A DNA stretch of 64,000 nucleotides from Cupriavidus sp. AU9028 (GCF_019795295.1 NZ_JAIMCG010000003.1:62001-126000); one strand, 5' to 3'; shown: positions 29,793 to 39,987, counted from the stretch's first letter. The notes: a model not told the origin generated them from the sequence alone. Numbers and translations are program-made.

Positions 29793-30269
29793 TCAGATGT
29801 AGCGCACGCCGATGACTTCGTACTCGCGCTCGCCGCCGGGGGCCAGCACGGTGGCGACATCGCCCTCGAACTTGCCGATCAGGGCGCGCGCGATGGGCGA
29901 GCTCACGGAGATCTTGCCCTTGTCCAGATCGGCCTCGTCCTCGCCGACGATCTGGTAGCAGACTGCCTTGCCCGACTCGAGATCCTCCAGATCGACCGTG
30001 GCGCCGAACACGATGCGGCCATCGGTTTCCAGCAGGGTCGGATCGATGATCTGGGCGGCGGACAGCTTGGCCTCCACTTCCTGGATGCGACCTTCGATGA
30101 ATGCCTGCTTTTCCTTGGCGGCATCGTATTCGGCGTTCTCGGACAGATCGCCCTGGGCACGCGCCTCGGCAATGGCATTGATCACCGCAGGACGCTCGAC
30201 GGCCTTCAGGCGTTGCAGCTCCTCCTTCAGAAGTTCTGCGCCGCGCTTGGTAATCGGAATCGTGCTCAT
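29793..30269 (-). CDS. greA: Transcript cleavage factor GreA
   Basis: A 158-residue factor that enters the RNA polymerase secondary channel and stimulates cleavage of backtracked RNA. The N-terminal coiled coil carries the acidic tip in [15 protein letters not shown] (Asp and Glu that coordinate metal), and the C-terminal FKBP-like domain includes [14 protein letters not shown]. Full length. It is the first gene of a short unit with the DUF4149-like gene. Confidence 0.97.
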   Translation of the reverse strand: MSTIPITKRGAELLKEELQRLKAVERPAVINAIAEARAQGDLSENAEYDAAKEKQAFIEGRIQEVEAKLSAAQIIDPTLLETDGRIVFGATVDLEDLESGKAVCYQIVGEDEADLDKGKISVSSPIARALIGKFEGDVATVLAPGGEREYEVIGVRYI

Positions 30270-30467
30270 GTCTCTTCAGGCAAAAAAATGAGCCGCAGCG
30301 TAGCGGGCGATGTGCACGGCGACGTTGCCGTCACACACCTCCGCCCTACCGCGGCTTTTGGGTGGTTTCTCTAACGACTTCTACGACTTCGACAAGCTGT
30401 GAGGTCGAGGCTACAGGCGACTGGATCGCCGAAATTCCCGCTAGTTTAGGTCAAGACGACCGCCGCC

Positions 30468-30491
30468 AGCAACTGCGGCGGGAGGTCGGGA
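30468..30491 (-). terminator. Terminator at the end of the sugar-acid gene cluster
   Basis: On the minus strand CCGCCGC pairs with GCGGCGG over 8 nt, followed by TCGTCTTG. It lies 15 bp past the aldolase stop. Confidence 0.55.
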
Positions 30492-30505
30492 TGCCTGCCG
30501 GCGCG

Positions 30506-31321
30506 TCAGTAGCCCGGTCCGTCGGTAACCGGCAGCGCGCACGTTCGGGCGCCGTCACCCCCGAGGAAGGAGGCGGCCAGCTGCCGCGCGGCCTTGGCAA
30601 ACAGCAGCACATCGACGCCGGTCGCCACGAAGGTGCAGCCCAGCTCGAGATAACGGCGCGCCAGCGCGGCGTCCGAGGTCAGCGTGCCGGCCGCCTTGCC
30701 GCTGGCGATAATGGTGCGCATGGCGCTCTCAATGGCTTGCTGCACTTCCGGATGACCCGGATTGCCCCGGTGCCCCATCGATGCGGCAAGGTCGGCCGGC
30801 CCGATGAACACGCCGTCCACCCCCTCGACGGCGCAGATCGCGTCCAGGTTGGCCAGCGCCGTCACGGTCTCGGCCTGCACCAGCAGGCAGACTTCGTCGT
30901 CCGCGATATCGAGATAGTCGGCGCGGCCGCTCCATTGCGAGACACGCGCCACCGCGCTGCCGACGCCGCGAATGCCAGCCGGCGGATAGCGCGTCGCGGC
31001 AACCAGCGCGCGCGCCTGCTGGGCGGTATCCACCATCGGCACGAGCAGCGTCTTCGCGCCGATATCGAGCAGTTGCTTGATCAGCGCCACGTCACCGGCG
31101 ACCGCGCGCACCACGGGCGCGGCACGGTAGGGCGCGACGGCCTGCAGCTGCGCGAGGATGCTGCGCACGTCGTTGGGCGCGTGCTCGCCGTCGATCAGCA
31201 GCCAGTCGAAGCCGGCCGTGGCGGCAACCTCGGACAGATAGGGCGAGGCCATCGACAGCCACAGGCCGACCTGGGCCTGGCGCGCGGCAAGGGCCGCCTT
31301 GAAGGGATTGTTGGCAGGCAT
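30506..31321 (-). CDS. HpcH/HpaI-family aldolase
   Basis: A 271-residue class II pyruvate aldolase. It is very like HpaI (4-hydroxy-2-oxoheptane-1,7-dioate aldolase): N-terminal [34 protein letters not shown], the catalytic-Arg region [12 protein letters not shown], metal ligands in QAET and [11 protein letters not shown]. No homoprotocatechuate pathway genes are nearby; instead a UxaA/GarD-like dehydratase and an aldehyde dehydrogenase are, so a 2-keto-3-deoxy sugar acid is a likelier substrate, giving pyruvate and an aldehyde. It is the last gene of the cluster. Confidence 0.85.
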   Translation of the reverse strand: MPANNPFKAALAARQAQVGLWLSMASPYLSEVAATAGFDWLLIDGEHAPNDVRSILAQLQAVAPYRAAPVVRAVAGDVALIKQLLDIGAKTLLVPMVDTAQQARALVAATRYPPAGIRGVGSAVARVSQWSGRADYLDIADDEVCLLVQAETVTALANLDAICAVEGVDGVFIGPADLAASMGHRGNPGHPEVQQAIESAMRTIIASGKAAGTLTSDAALARRYLELGCTFVATGVDVLLFAKAARQLAASFLGGDGARTCALPVTDGPGY

Positions 31322-31374
31322 GCGACAGTGTCCTCGACAGATAACAGGAAGATCTTGTTCTTGCAGCGGGCTTG

Positions 31375-32850
31375 TCAGCCGAGCTGGCCCTGGCACAGGT
31401 ACTTCAGGTGCAGGTAGTCGTCCAGGCCATGGCGCGAGCCCTCGCGCCCATAGCCCGACTCCTTGACGCCGCCAAACGGTGCGGCCTCGGCAGCGATGGC
31501 CCCCTCGTTGATGCCCACGATACCGGTTTCCAGCGCCTGTGCAACCCGCCAGATACGGCGCACGTCGCTCGAGTAGAAGTAGGCGGCAAGACCGAACGGC
31601 GTATCGTTGGCATGATGGACTACCTCGTCCTCGCTGTCGAAGCGGAAGACTGGCGCCACCGGGCCGAAGGTCTCCTCGCAGGACAGCGCCATCTCGGGCG
31701 TGGCGCCGACCAGCACGGTTGGCGCGTAGTAGTTGGGCCCATCGTCCCGCCGCACGCGCTTGCCGCCTGTCACCACGCGGGCGCCCCTCGCCACGGCATC
31801 CTCGACATGACGCGCGATCTTGTCCACCGCACGGGCGTTGATCATCGGGCCGATGTCGGCGCCGTCCTCGCTGGCCGGCCCGACCGTCAGCGCGGCAACG
31901 CGCCGCGCCAGCCGCTCGACGAAATCGTCGTGCACCGCGCGCTGTACATAGATGCGGTTCGGACAGACGCAGGTCTGTCCGCCATTGCGGAATTTCGATG
32001 CCATCAACCCGTCCACGGCCGCGTCCAGGTCCGCATCGTCGAACACGATGAATGGCGCATTGCCTCCCAGCTCCAGCGACAGCTTTTTCAGCGTGTCGGC
32101 CGATGCGCGGGCCAGGTGCTTGCCTATCGGGGTCGAGCCGGTGAAGGTGATCTTGCGCACGCGGGGATCGGCGAGCCAGGCATCGACCACCTCCGGCGTG
32201 CGCTCGCGCGACGCCGTGACGATGTTGATCACCCCGTCAGGAATCCCCGCCTGCCGCGCGAGGTGGACCAGCGCCAGCGCCGTCAGCGGCGTGTCCTCGG
32301 CAGGCTTGGCCACCACCGTGCAGCCGGCCGCCAGCGCGGGCGCGATCTTGCGCGCGATCATCGCCAGGGGGAAATTCCACGGGGTGATGGCGGCGACCAC
32401 GCCCACCGGCTCCTTGAGCACCATCAGCTTGCGGCCCGACACAGGCTCCGCAAGGATGTCGCCGCAGATGCGCGGGGCTTCCGCGGCAAACCACTCCACA
32501 TAGGAGGCGCCGTACTGCACCTCGCCCCGGCTCTCCTTCATGGGCTTGCCCTGCTCGGCCGAGATGATGCGGGCAAGGTCTTCGCGATGCTCCAGCATCA
32601 GCGCATGCCAGCGTTGCAACAGCCGGCCGCGCTCCTGCGCCGGCCGGCGGCTCCACCCGGCGAAGGCGGCGCTGGCCGCGTCGGCGGCGGCCCGTGCATC
32701 GTCGGCGCGACTGTCCGGCACCAGGGCGATCCGCGCGCCGGTGGCGGGGTCGGTGACGTCGAACTCGCTGGCCGATCGTGCGGCGCGCCACTCGGCGCCG
32801 ATCAGGTTTCGCGTGCGCAGCAGCGCGGGGTCGGATAGTGACAAGGGCAT
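31375..32850 (-). CDS. NAD(P)-dependent aldehyde dehydrogenase, succinate-semialdehyde dehydrogenase-like
   Basis: A 491-residue ALDH-fold enzyme of the GabD class. The catalytic Glu is in [19 protein letters not shown], the nucleophilic Cys in [14 protein letters not shown], and the cofactor region [22 protein letters not shown] is intact. In this cluster it could oxidise the semialdehyde released by the aldolase (for example tartronate or succinate semialdehyde); the true substrate cannot be read from the sequence. ATG at 32850 gives the usual length. Confidence 0.85.
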   Translation of the reverse strand: MPLSLSDPALLRTRNLIGAEWRAARSASEFDVTDPATGARIALVPDSRADDARAAADAASAAFAGWSRRPAQERGRLLQRWHALMLEHREDLARIISAEQGKPMKESRGEVQYGASYVEWFAAEAPRICGDILAEPVSGRKLMVLKEPVGVVAAITPWNFPLAMIARKIAPALAAGCTVVAKPAEDTPLTALALVHLARQAGIPDGVINIVTASRERTPEVVDAWLADPRVRKITFTGSTPIGKHLARASADTLKKLSLELGGNAPFIVFDDADLDAAVDGLMASKFRNGGQTCVCPNRIYVQRAVHDDFVERLARRVAALTVGPASEDGADIGPMINARAVDKIARHVEDAVARGARVVTGGKRVRRDDGPNYYAPTVLVGATPEMALSCEETFGPVAPVFRFDSEDEVVHHANDTPFGLAAYFYSSDVRRIWRVAQALETGIVGINEGAIAAEAAPFGGVKESGYGREGSRHGLDDYLHLKYLCQGQLG

Positions 32851-32932
32851 GGTCGATGCATGGTTGATGGGGTGGATCGGCGTCGCGTGCGAACGCTCCG
32901 ATGGGCCGGCGGGGTCGGCGCTGCGCTGCTGC

Positions 32933-34456
32933 TCAGCTGACGATGCCCAGATGCCACGGCACGAACTCATGGTCGCCCAGCCCCAGCCGTTCGCTGCAGG
33001 TGCGCTCGCCCGACGCCGCGCGCAGGATGTGCTCGAAGATCCGTTGCCCCATCTCCTGCACCGACAACTCGCCGTCGATCACCAGGCCGCAGTTGATGTC
33101 CATATCGTTGGACAGGCGCCGGTACATCGGCGTGTTGGAGGCGAGCTTGATCGTGGGCGCCGGCTTGGAGCCGAACATCGAGCCGCGCCCGGTGGTAAAG
33201 CAGATCAGGTTCGCGCCACTGGCGATCTGTCCCGTGACCGCGACCGGGTCGTAGCCGGGGGAATCCATGAAGACGAAGCCGGCCTTGTCGATCGGCTCCG
33301 CATACTCGTACACCGCCTGCAGCGGCGTGGTCCCGCCCTTCATCGCCGAGCCGAGCGACTTCTCGAAGATATTGGCCAGCCCGCCCTGCTGGTTGCCGTG
33401 ACCGACCACGCCATTGAACTGCGCGTTGTGTCCGGCGGTGTACTGCTCCCACCATGCAAGCCGGTCCAGCAACTTCTGGCCGACCTCTGCAGAGACCGCG
33501 CGCCGCGTCAGCATGTATTCGACGCCATGGATCTCTGGCGTTTCCGACAGGATCGCCGTGCCGCCATGGCGCACGAGGATGTCCATCGCCGCGCCGAGCG
33601 CGGGGTTGGCGCTGATGCCTGAAAAGCCGTCCGAGCCGCCGCACTCCAGCCCGATCTTCAGGTGGCTTGCCGGCACCGGCTGGCGCCGCGCCGCGTTGGC
33701 CGCGGGCAGCATCGCCTCGATGGCGCGAATACCGGCGTCGATGGTCTCGCGCGTGCCGCCGCTTTCCTGCATCACCAGCGTCTGCACATTGACGCCGGGC
33801 ACCAGCCCCTGCGATTCGACCAGTGCGCCCACCTGGTTGCGTTCGCAACCCAGACCGACGATCAGCACGCCCGCGAGGTTCGGATGGCGCGCGTAGCCCG
33901 CCAGCGTGCGGCGCAGCAGGTCGAAATGCGGGCTGGGCGAGGACATGCCGCAGCCGCTGCCATGCGCGAACGCGACCACGCCGTCGACATTGGGATACGC
34001 CGCCAGCCGCTCCCGCGTGAAATGCGCGGCGATGTGGTGTATCACCGTGGCGGAGCAGTTGACGGTCGACAGGATGCCGATGAAGTTGCGCGTGCCCACG
34101 CGGCCGTCGGGACGCACGTAGCCGTCGAAGCGCGCGCGGTGTTCCTCCGGCACATAGTCGATCGGTTGCACATCGGCGCAGAAGGCGGGATCGCGCGCGA
34201 AATCTTCCAGCCGCAGGTTGTGGGAATGCACGTGGTCGCCCGCGGCGATATCGCGCTCGGCCACGCCGATCACGGCATCGTACTTGCGCACCGGCGTGCC
34301 GCGCGGGATCCGGCACGCCGCGATCTTGTGGCCAGCCGGCACCTGCGCCCGCGCCCGCATGCCGCAGGCATCGATGACCTGGCCGAGCGACAACGCGCTT
34401 CGGGCAATCAGTACGTTGTCGTTGGCATGCAGGCGGATGACCGGGTTCGAGTTCAA
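32933..34456 (-). CDS. UxaA/GarD-family sugar-acid dehydratase
   Basis: A 507-residue protein with an N-terminal SAF domain (about residues 8-80) and a large dehydratase domain. Conserved family stretches include GYVRPDGRVGTRNF, AHGSGCGM, LECGGSDGFSGISANPALG and the C-terminal TTGRGSMFGSKPAPTIKLASN. Members are altronate (UxaA) or galactarate (GarD) dehydratases that need iron and make 2-keto-3-deoxy acids. The start appears to be TTG at 34456 (the SAF domain begins a few residues later); no strong ribosome site was seen. Confidence 0.85.
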   Translation of the reverse strand: MNSNPVIRLHANDNVLIARSALSLGQVIDACGMRARAQVPAGHKIAACRIPRGTPVRKYDAVIGVAERDIAAGDHVHSHNLRLEDFARDPAFCADVQPIDYVPEEHRARFDGYVRPDGRVGTRNFIGILSTVNCSATVIHHIAAHFTRERLAAYPNVDGVVAFAHGSGCGMSSPSPHFDLLRRTLAGYARHPNLAGVLIVGLGCERNQVGALVESQGLVPGVNVQTLVMQESGGTRETIDAGIRAIEAMLPAANAARRQPVPASHLKIGLECGGSDGFSGISANPALGAAMDILVRHGGTAILSETPEIHGVEYMLTRRAVSAEVGQKLLDRLAWWEQYTAGHNAQFNGVVGHGNQQGGLANIFEKSLGSAMKGGTTPLQAVYEYAEPIDKAGFVFMDSPGYDPVAVTGQIASGANLICFTTGRGSMFGSKPAPTIKLASNTPMYRRLSNDMDINCGLVIDGELSVQEMGQRIFEHILRAASGERTCSERLGLGDHEFVPWHLGIVS

Positions 34457-34505
34457 GATGAGGGCAATCGTGAAGGTGGGAGGGAGCGCCGCAGGTCGCC
34501 GCGCA

Positions 34506-35540
34506 TCAGGTCTGCTGCAGCAGTTCCTTCAGCCGCAGACGCTGGATCAGCTGCGTCTCCTGCTCGTAGACGGTACCGATGTACTTCTTGTAGTCGGGGC
34601 CGTCCAGGTACATCACGGGCGCATCGATGCGCGCGGCTACCTGCCGGAATTCGTCGCTGCCCACCGCGGCGCGGAAGGCTTCGCGCAGACGCGACTCGAC
34701 CGCCGGGTCCAGCCCGGCCGGGGCGCCGATGCCATTCGGCGCCTCGACCACGACGTCGTAGCCGAGCTCGCGCAGGGTCGGCGTGTCCTTGAAGCGCGGC
34801 GTGCGCTGCGCTCCCCAGGTGGCGAGCAGTCGCAGCTTGCCCGCTTCCACATGCGGCGCCCAGGAGCTCGAATCGGCGAGCAGATCGACCTGCCCGGCCA
34901 GCACGTCCTGCAGCGCCTGCGCGCCGCCCTTGTAGGCGATCGCATTGAAGCGCACGCCGGCTGCCATGGCGAACTGCTCCATGCCCACATGGGTCGCGCC
35001 GCCCACGCCGGCATGGCCGTAGGTCACCTTGCCGGGATTTGCCTTCGCTGCGGCCACGACCTCCTGCAGCGTCTCGTAGGGCGAGGAAGCGGGCACCGCG
35101 ATGCCGAAGGTCTGGCCGGAGGTCCTGGCCAGATAGGTCAGTTCCCGGCGGGGATCGATTTCGAGCATGCCGAGCTGCGAGAAGCGCGTCACCGAGATCG
35201 GGATCTGGCCGATGGTATAGCCGTCCGGCTTGGCCCGCGCCAGCGCCCGGGTGCCGATCATGCCGGACGCGCCGGCGCGGTTCTCCACCACGATCGACTG
35301 CTTCAGCAGGCCGGAGGCGACCTGGCAGAGCGCGCGCATCGACTGGTCCGCGGTGCCGCCGACCGGCCAGGGACAGATGAAGGTGATGGGCCGCTCCGGG
35401 TAGCCGCTTGCCGCTCGCGCCGCAGCCGGCAGCAGCGCGCTGGCCAGACCGGTGATGCCGGCGGCGCCGGCCGCGGTTGCCGCGCCCGCGCCCAGCAGCA
35501 GACGGCGGCGGAGAGGATTGGTGGGGATCTCGCGCTTCAT
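34506..35540 (-). CDS. Tripartite tricarboxylate transporter (Bug/TctC) binding protein
   Basis: A 344-residue periplasmic binding protein of the Bug family, very abundant in beta-proteobacteria. It has a twin-arginine-like signal (RRRLLLGAGAATAAGAAGI), then YPERPITFICPWPVGGTAD and the Bug motifs VVENRAGASGMIGTRALARAKPDGYT and GHAGVGGATH. Bug proteins bind carboxylates; no TctA/TctB membrane parts are in the cluster, as is common. It is the first gene of the minus-strand cluster and diverges from the LysR gene. Confidence 0.9.
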   Translation of the reverse strand: MKREIPTNPLRRRLLLGAGAATAAGAAGITGLASALLPAAARAASGYPERPITFICPWPVGGTADQSMRALCQVASGLLKQSIVVENRAGASGMIGTRALARAKPDGYTIGQIPISVTRFSQLGMLEIDPRRELTYLARTSGQTFGIAVPASSPYETLQEVVAAAKANPGKVTYGHAGVGGATHVGMEQFAMAAGVRFNAIAYKGGAQALQDVLAGQVDLLADSSSWAPHVEAGKLRLLATWGAQRTPRFKDTPTLRELGYDVVVEAPNGIGAPAGLDPAVESRLREAFRAAVGSDEFRQVAARIDAPVMYLDGPDYKKYIGTVYEQETQLIQRLRLKELLQQT

Positions 35541-35665
35541 GTGTCTTCCTCGCATGCTGTCATTGGTCTTGTCTTCGATGCCGGTCCGCGCATTGACGTG
35601 GCCGGCATGCCCGGATTGTGTCCGCGCCCGGCATAACAATCCAATCCAATTACGGAATCGCTTCA

Positions 35666-35679
35666 TAACCTTCCGGTTA
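35666..35679. promoter_or_regulatory. Candidate LysR-type operator
   Basis: TAACC-TTCC-GGTTA is a perfect 5-bp inverted repeat in the 153-bp divergent region, 14 bp before the LysR start codon. It resembles LysR-type sites but the exact T-N11-A spacing is not met. Confidence 0.4.
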
Positions 35680-35693
35680 GGTAGACTACGGGC

Positions 35694-36680
35694 ATGGCCC
35701 ATATCGACCGCGCGCTGCGCTCCAACATCAAGCTGCGCCATCTGCAACTGCTGGTGGCGCTCGACGAATTCCGGCACCTGGGGCGCACCGCCGAATTCCT
35801 GTCGGTCAGCCAGCCGGCTGTCTCGAAGACGCTGACCGAGATCGAGAAGATGCTCGACCTGGTGCTGTTCATCCGCTCCACGCGCGGTACCGAGCCGACT
35901 TCGGCGGGCGAAGCGCTGATCCGCTTCGCGCGGGGCGTGATCGCGCAATACGAGCGCACGCGCGAGGAGATCGACGCGGCGGGAACCGGCGCGATGGTGC
36001 GGGCGCGGGTCGGCGCGATGGGGGCGGCGCTGCCGGTGCTGCTCAACCGCGCCGTCGCGCTGCTCAAGACGCGCTCGGCGCAGGCCACCGTGCTGGTCGA
36101 GGAAGGCGATCTGACCCATCTGCTGCCCAAGCTGCGCCTGGCGGAGCTCGATCTGATCGTGGGCCGGCTCGAGCCCGGCTACGCCGCGCCCGACCTGGCG
36201 ACCGAGGCGCTGTACAACGAGCCGATGTCCGCGGTGGTGCGCGTGGGCCATCGGCTTGCCAGCCCGGCGGGCAAGACCGGCGCGCGGCGCAGGGCACCGG
36301 CGGCCTCCTGGGAAGATCTGGCGGGACTGCCGTGCGTGATGCCACCGCCCTGGGCATCGCTGCGCGTCAAGCTGGAGCAGGCGTTTCTCGCCCGCGGGCT
36401 GGAGCCGCCGTCCGACCGCATCGAGACTTCGTCGTATCTGGCGGTGGCCGCCTTTGTCGCGGACAGCGATGCGGTGGGGTTTCTGGCGCGCTCCGTGGCG
36501 GCACGCCTGGCCCGCCAGGGCCAGTTGCACATGCTGGACCTGGCCGTCCCGGTGGAATTGCCGCCGGTGGGTATCATCACGATGCGCGAGCGCGCCCTGC
36601 CCGGCGGCGCGAGGCAGTTGAGCGAATGCCTGCGGCTGGCCGCCGGCGAAGTCAGCGCCACCAGCCGTCAGGCCGTCTGA
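35694..36680 (+). CDS. LysR-family transcriptional regulator
   Basis: A 328-residue regulator. The winged helix-turn-helix lies at about residues 13-70 (LRHLQLLVALDEFRHLGR, SVSQPAVSKTLTEIE), followed by a LysR substrate domain. The lack of a long N-terminus and the KTLTEIEKML region recall GbpR-like sugar-acid regulators. It diverges from the Bug gene and so likely controls that catabolic cluster. Its 3' end overlaps the convergent fdhD gene by 13 bp (36668-36680). Confidence 0.88.
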   Translation: MAHIDRALRSNIKLRHLQLLVALDEFRHLGRTAEFLSVSQPAVSKTLTEIEKMLDLVLFIRSTRGTEPTSAGEALIRFARGVIAQYERTREEIDAAGTGAMVRARVGAMGAALPVLLNRAVALLKTRSAQATVLVEEGDLTHLLPKLRLAELDLIVGRLEPGYAAPDLATEALYNEPMSAVVRVGHRLASPAGKTGARRRAPAASWEDLAGLPCVMPPPWASLRVKLEQAFLARGLEPPSDRIETSSYLAVAAFVADSDAVGFLARSVAARLARQGQLHMLDLAVPVELPPVGIITMRERALPGGARQLSECLRLAAGEVSATSRQAV

Positions 36681-37546
36681 GCGTCATGCGCCTGGGCCGC
36701 GCCATGGACAGGACGCACCTGCCGGCCGTCCGCATAGACCACGCAACCATCCTGCCGGCAGAAACTGGCCAGCGTCATGCCGGCCTGCCGTGCGATGTCG
36801 ATCGCCAGCGATGTCGGCGCGGAGATCGTCGCCAGCATGGGGATCCCTACCCGCGCGGCCTTGCGCACGAGTTCGTAGCTTGCCCGGCTGGACAGGAAGA
36901 CGAAGCCGTCGCCGAAGGGTTGCCGGCGTAGCGCGCGCGCGCCGATCAGCTTGTCCAGAGCGTTGTGACGGCCGACATCCTCGAACGCTTGCAGCACCCG
37001 CCCCTGCCGGTCGCACCATGCCGCCGCATGCATCCCGCCGGTGCGGGCCATCAGCGCCTGGTGCGCGGGCAGCTCCCTCGCCGCGCGCGCCACGGCACTG
37101 GCAATATCGAGCGGCCCGGCCAGGGGCGCCACACGCTCGGGCGCGAGATCGAGCATTGCAAGGCTCTCGATGCCGCACAGCCCGCACCCGGTCCGTCCCG
37201 CCAGCGAACGGCGCCTCGCCTTCAGCGCGAAGAACGCGCCCTGCGAGATGGAGAGCCGCACTTCGGCGGCACGGTCGCCGACCACCGCCTCGTAATCGAG
37301 AATCGCGCGCCGGTCCGGCACGATGCCCTCGGTCAAGGCAAACCCGACCGCCAGTGCTTCCAGGTCGCGGGGCGTCGCCATCATCACCGCGTGCGACAAA
37401 CCGTTGAAGACCAGCGCGACCGGAAACTCCTCGCACGCGGTGTCGGTCTCCTCGGCGCGAGCGCCCCGCCGGTAGCGGGTAACGGCAAAGTCCCCGTAGC
37501 CGGCGCGATCGGCCACGGGAAGCGTCGGATCGAATTCGGCTGTCAT
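36668..37546 (-). CDS. fdhD: Formate dehydrogenase accessory sulfurtransferase FdhD
   Basis: A 292-residue protein that passes sulfur from a cysteine desulfurase to the molybdenum cofactor of formate dehydrogenase-type enzymes. The two active-site Cys are in GRTGCGLCGIESL, and the conserved C-terminal FEDVGRHNALDKLIG and SSRASYELVRKAARVGIP are present. ATG at 37546 overlaps the upstream oxidoreductase stop (ATGA), so it is translated with the enzyme it probably serves. Confidence 0.94.
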   Translation of the reverse strand: MTAEFDPTLPVADRAGYGDFAVTRYRRGARAEETDTACEEFPVALVFNGLSHAVMMATPRDLEALAVGFALTEGIVPDRRAILDYEAVVGDRAAEVRLSISQGAFFALKARRRSLAGRTGCGLCGIESLAMLDLAPERVAPLAGPLDIASAVARAARELPAHQALMARTGGMHAAAWCDRQGRVLQAFEDVGRHNALDKLIGARALRRQPFGDGFVFLSSRASYELVRKAARVGIPMLATISAPTSLAIDIARQAGMTLASFCRQDGCVVYADGRQVRPVHGAAQAHDAQTA

Positions 37547-39987
37547 GATGCGGGCACCGTGGCCGGCTGCGTACGCTGGGCCGACGTGCGGGAGTTGTCC
37601 GGCGCGGTGCCCGGCGCGGCGCGGCTTCGTCTGACGAAGATCGGCACCGACTTGTACGACGGCGTGCCGCTGCGCGGATCGAAATGCACCAGTTCGACCA
37701 GGCAGTTCGCCTCCGGATAGTAAGCGGCAACCGATCCGCGCGAGATCGGAAAGGCCACCGCGGTCAGGCCGCGCAGCACCCGCGATCCCGGCACGCCGAC
37801 CGTATCGGACACCGCTTCCAGATCGACCAGATCGCCATGACGCAAGCCGCGGTCGGCGAGGTCGCGCTCGTTCATGAAGACCACGTCGCGGCGCCCGGTG
37901 ATGCCACGGTAGCGGTCGTTCGCACCATAGATGGTGGTGTTGTACTGGTCGTGGCTGCGGATGGTGGCCAGCATCAGCGCCTCGCTGTGATTGGTGCGCG
38001 GATCCTCGTTCAGCCCTGCCATCGGGATGAAGTTGGCGCGGCCGCTGGGCGTGCGCCAGATGCGCTCGGAAGCGGTATTGCGCAGCCGGAATCCGAGCGG
38101 CCGGGACACGCGGTCGTTGTAATCGTGGAAGTCGGCAAACACCGCCTCGATGGCGTCGCGGATCTTCGCATAGTCGGCGACGAAGCCGTCCCAGTCGATA
38201 CGTGTGCGCGGCAGCGTTGCCTTGGCCATCTGCGCGACGATCCACGGCTCCGAGCGCAGGTGCGGCGAGGCCGGCGGCAGGGTGCCACGCGAAACATGGA
38301 CCATCGACATCGAATCCTCGACGGTCACCGACTGCGCCGCCCCGTTCTGCTCGTCGCGTTCGGTGCGGCCCAGGCACGGCAGGATCAGGCTCTGCCGCGC
38401 GATCAGCAGGTGCGAACGGTTGAGCTTGGTGGCGATATGCACGGCAAGGTCGAGCTTGCGCATCGCCTCGAAGGTCTGCTCGGGATCGGGCATCGCCACG
38501 GCGAAATTGCCGCCCAGCGAAATCATCGCGCGGGAGTCGCCGCGCTGGATCGACTTGACCGTCTCGACGGCGTTATGACCGTGCCTGCGCGGCGACTGGA
38601 TGCCAAACACCTGGTCGAGCCGGTCGAGGAAGTCCGCGGTGGGGATTTCGGTGATGCCGACGGTCCGATCGCCTTGCACGTTGGAGTGCCCGCGCAGCGG
38701 ACAGATGCCGGCGCCCTCGCGGCCGATATTGCCGCGCATCAGCAGCAGATTGCACAGCTGCTGCACGTTGGCGGTGCCCTGCCGATGCTGGGTGATGCCC
38801 ATGCCGTAGCAGACGATGACCCGCCTTGCCTGCGCATAGACCTGTGCGGCCGCCTCGATCTCCGCGCGTGGCAGGCCCGACACGGCTTCGATATCGTCCC
38901 AGCCGGTGCCCTGCAGATCGGCGACCAGCGCCTCGTAGCCGTCGGTATGCTCGGCGACGAAGGCGTGGTCGATGACTGGCTCACCGCCCTGCTGCCGCGC
39001 CAGCTCGTCCAGCGCCAGCAGTGTCTTCATCATGCCCTTGATCACCGCCACGTCGCCGCCGATCTTCGGCTGCAGATACATGGTGGCGAGTTCGGTGGGC
39101 CGGCGCAACGTCATCTCGATCGGATGCTGCGGCGACAGGAAGCGCTCCAGGCCACGCTCGCGCAACGGGTTGATGACGACGATGGGCGCGCCACGGCGCG
39201 CAGCGGCGCGCAGCGTGGAGAGCATGCGTGGATGGTTGGTCCCCGGGTTGTGGCCGAAGGAGAAGATCGCATCGCAGTGATCGAAGTCCTCCAGCGTCAC
39301 CGTCCCCTTGCCTACGCCAATCGACTCCGGCAAACCCACGCTGGTCGCTTCGTGGCACATGTTCGAGCAGTCCGGGAAGTTGTTGGTGCCGAACTCGCGC
39401 GCGAACAGCTGGAACAGGAAGGCCGCCTCGTTGGAGGCGCGCCCGGAGGTGTAGAACTCGGCCGCGTCGGCGCCGGGCAGTGCCTGCATCGCCGCGCCGA
39501 TACGGGCGAAGGCGTCCTCCCACGAGATCGGCACATAGCGATCGCTGGCGGCATCGTAGGCCATCGGATGCGTCAGTCGCCCCTCGTCCTCCAGCTCGAA
39601 GTCGCTCATCTCCCACAACTGCGCCACCGTATGGCGGGCGAAGAATTCGGGCGTGGTGCGCTTCGTGGTCGCCTCCCAGGCCACCGCCTTGGCGCCGTTC
39701 TCGCAGAACTCGAACGACGAGGCGGCGCGCGGATCGGGCCAGGCGCAGCCGGGACAATCGAATCCGTCCGGCTGGTTGACCCGCAGCAGCATGATGGCCT
39801 CGCGTCCAGCGCCCATCTGACGGCGTACCGTACGGGCCACCGCCTGCAGGGCGCCCCATCCTCCCGCCGGACCGCCGTACTGGCCGACGCCGGTCAAATC
39901 GCGGCGCCCCTCCTGTTCCCGAGCCTGCGGTTCGTCGGGGCCGATCTCCTGCCGACCGTCAGGGATGCGTTGCTGCTCTGTCGCCAT
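37543..39987 (-). CDS. FdhF/YdeP-family molybdopterin oxidoreductase
   Basis: An 814-residue bis-MGD enzyme of the formate dehydrogenase alpha-like group that includes E. coli YdeP. A Cys set near residue 75 (FDCPGCAWPDP, then FEFCENGAKAVAWEAT) could bind an iron-sulfur cluster; the cofactor regions SGRASNEAAFLFQLFAREFGTNN, FGHNPGTNHPRML and the C-terminal SHDQYNTTIYGANDRYRGI follow. The first ~50 residues are Gln/Arg/Gly-rich and variable. Substrate unknown; YdeP-type proteins are linked to acid resistance in E. coli, not proven as formate dehydrogenases. ATG at 39987 was chosen as the first ATG giving the family length. Confidence 0.85.
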   Translation of the reverse strand: MATEQQRIPDGRQEIGPDEPQAREQEGRRDLTGVGQYGGPAGGWGALQAVARTVRRQMGAGREAIMLLRVNQPDGFDCPGCAWPDPRAASSFEFCENGAKAVAWEATTKRTTPEFFARHTVAQLWEMSDFELEDEGRLTHPMAYDAASDRYVPISWEDAFARIGAAMQALPGADAAEFYTSGRASNEAAFLFQLFAREFGTNNFPDCSNMCHEATSVGLPESIGVGKGTVTLEDFDHCDAIFSFGHNPGTNHPRMLSTLRAAARRGAPIVVINPLRERGLERFLSPQHPIEMTLRRPTELATMYLQPKIGGDVAVIKGMMKTLLALDELARQQGGEPVIDHAFVAEHTDGYEALVADLQGTGWDDIEAVSGLPRAEIEAAAQVYAQARRVIVCYGMGITQHRQGTANVQQLCNLLLMRGNIGREGAGICPLRGHSNVQGDRTVGITEIPTADFLDRLDQVFGIQSPRRHGHNAVETVKSIQRGDSRAMISLGGNFAVAMPDPEQTFEAMRKLDLAVHIATKLNRSHLLIARQSLILPCLGRTERDEQNGAAQSVTVEDSMSMVHVSRGTLPPASPHLRSEPWIVAQMAKATLPRTRIDWDGFVADYAKIRDAIEAVFADFHDYNDRVSRPLGFRLRNTASERIWRTPSGRANFIPMAGLNEDPRTNHSEALMLATIRSHDQYNTTIYGANDRYRGITGRRDVVFMNERDLADRGLRHGDLVDLEAVSDTVGVPGSRVLRGLTAVAFPISRGSVAAYYPEANCLVELVHFDPRSGTPSYKSVPIFVRRSRAAPGTAPDNSRTSAQRTQPATVPAS

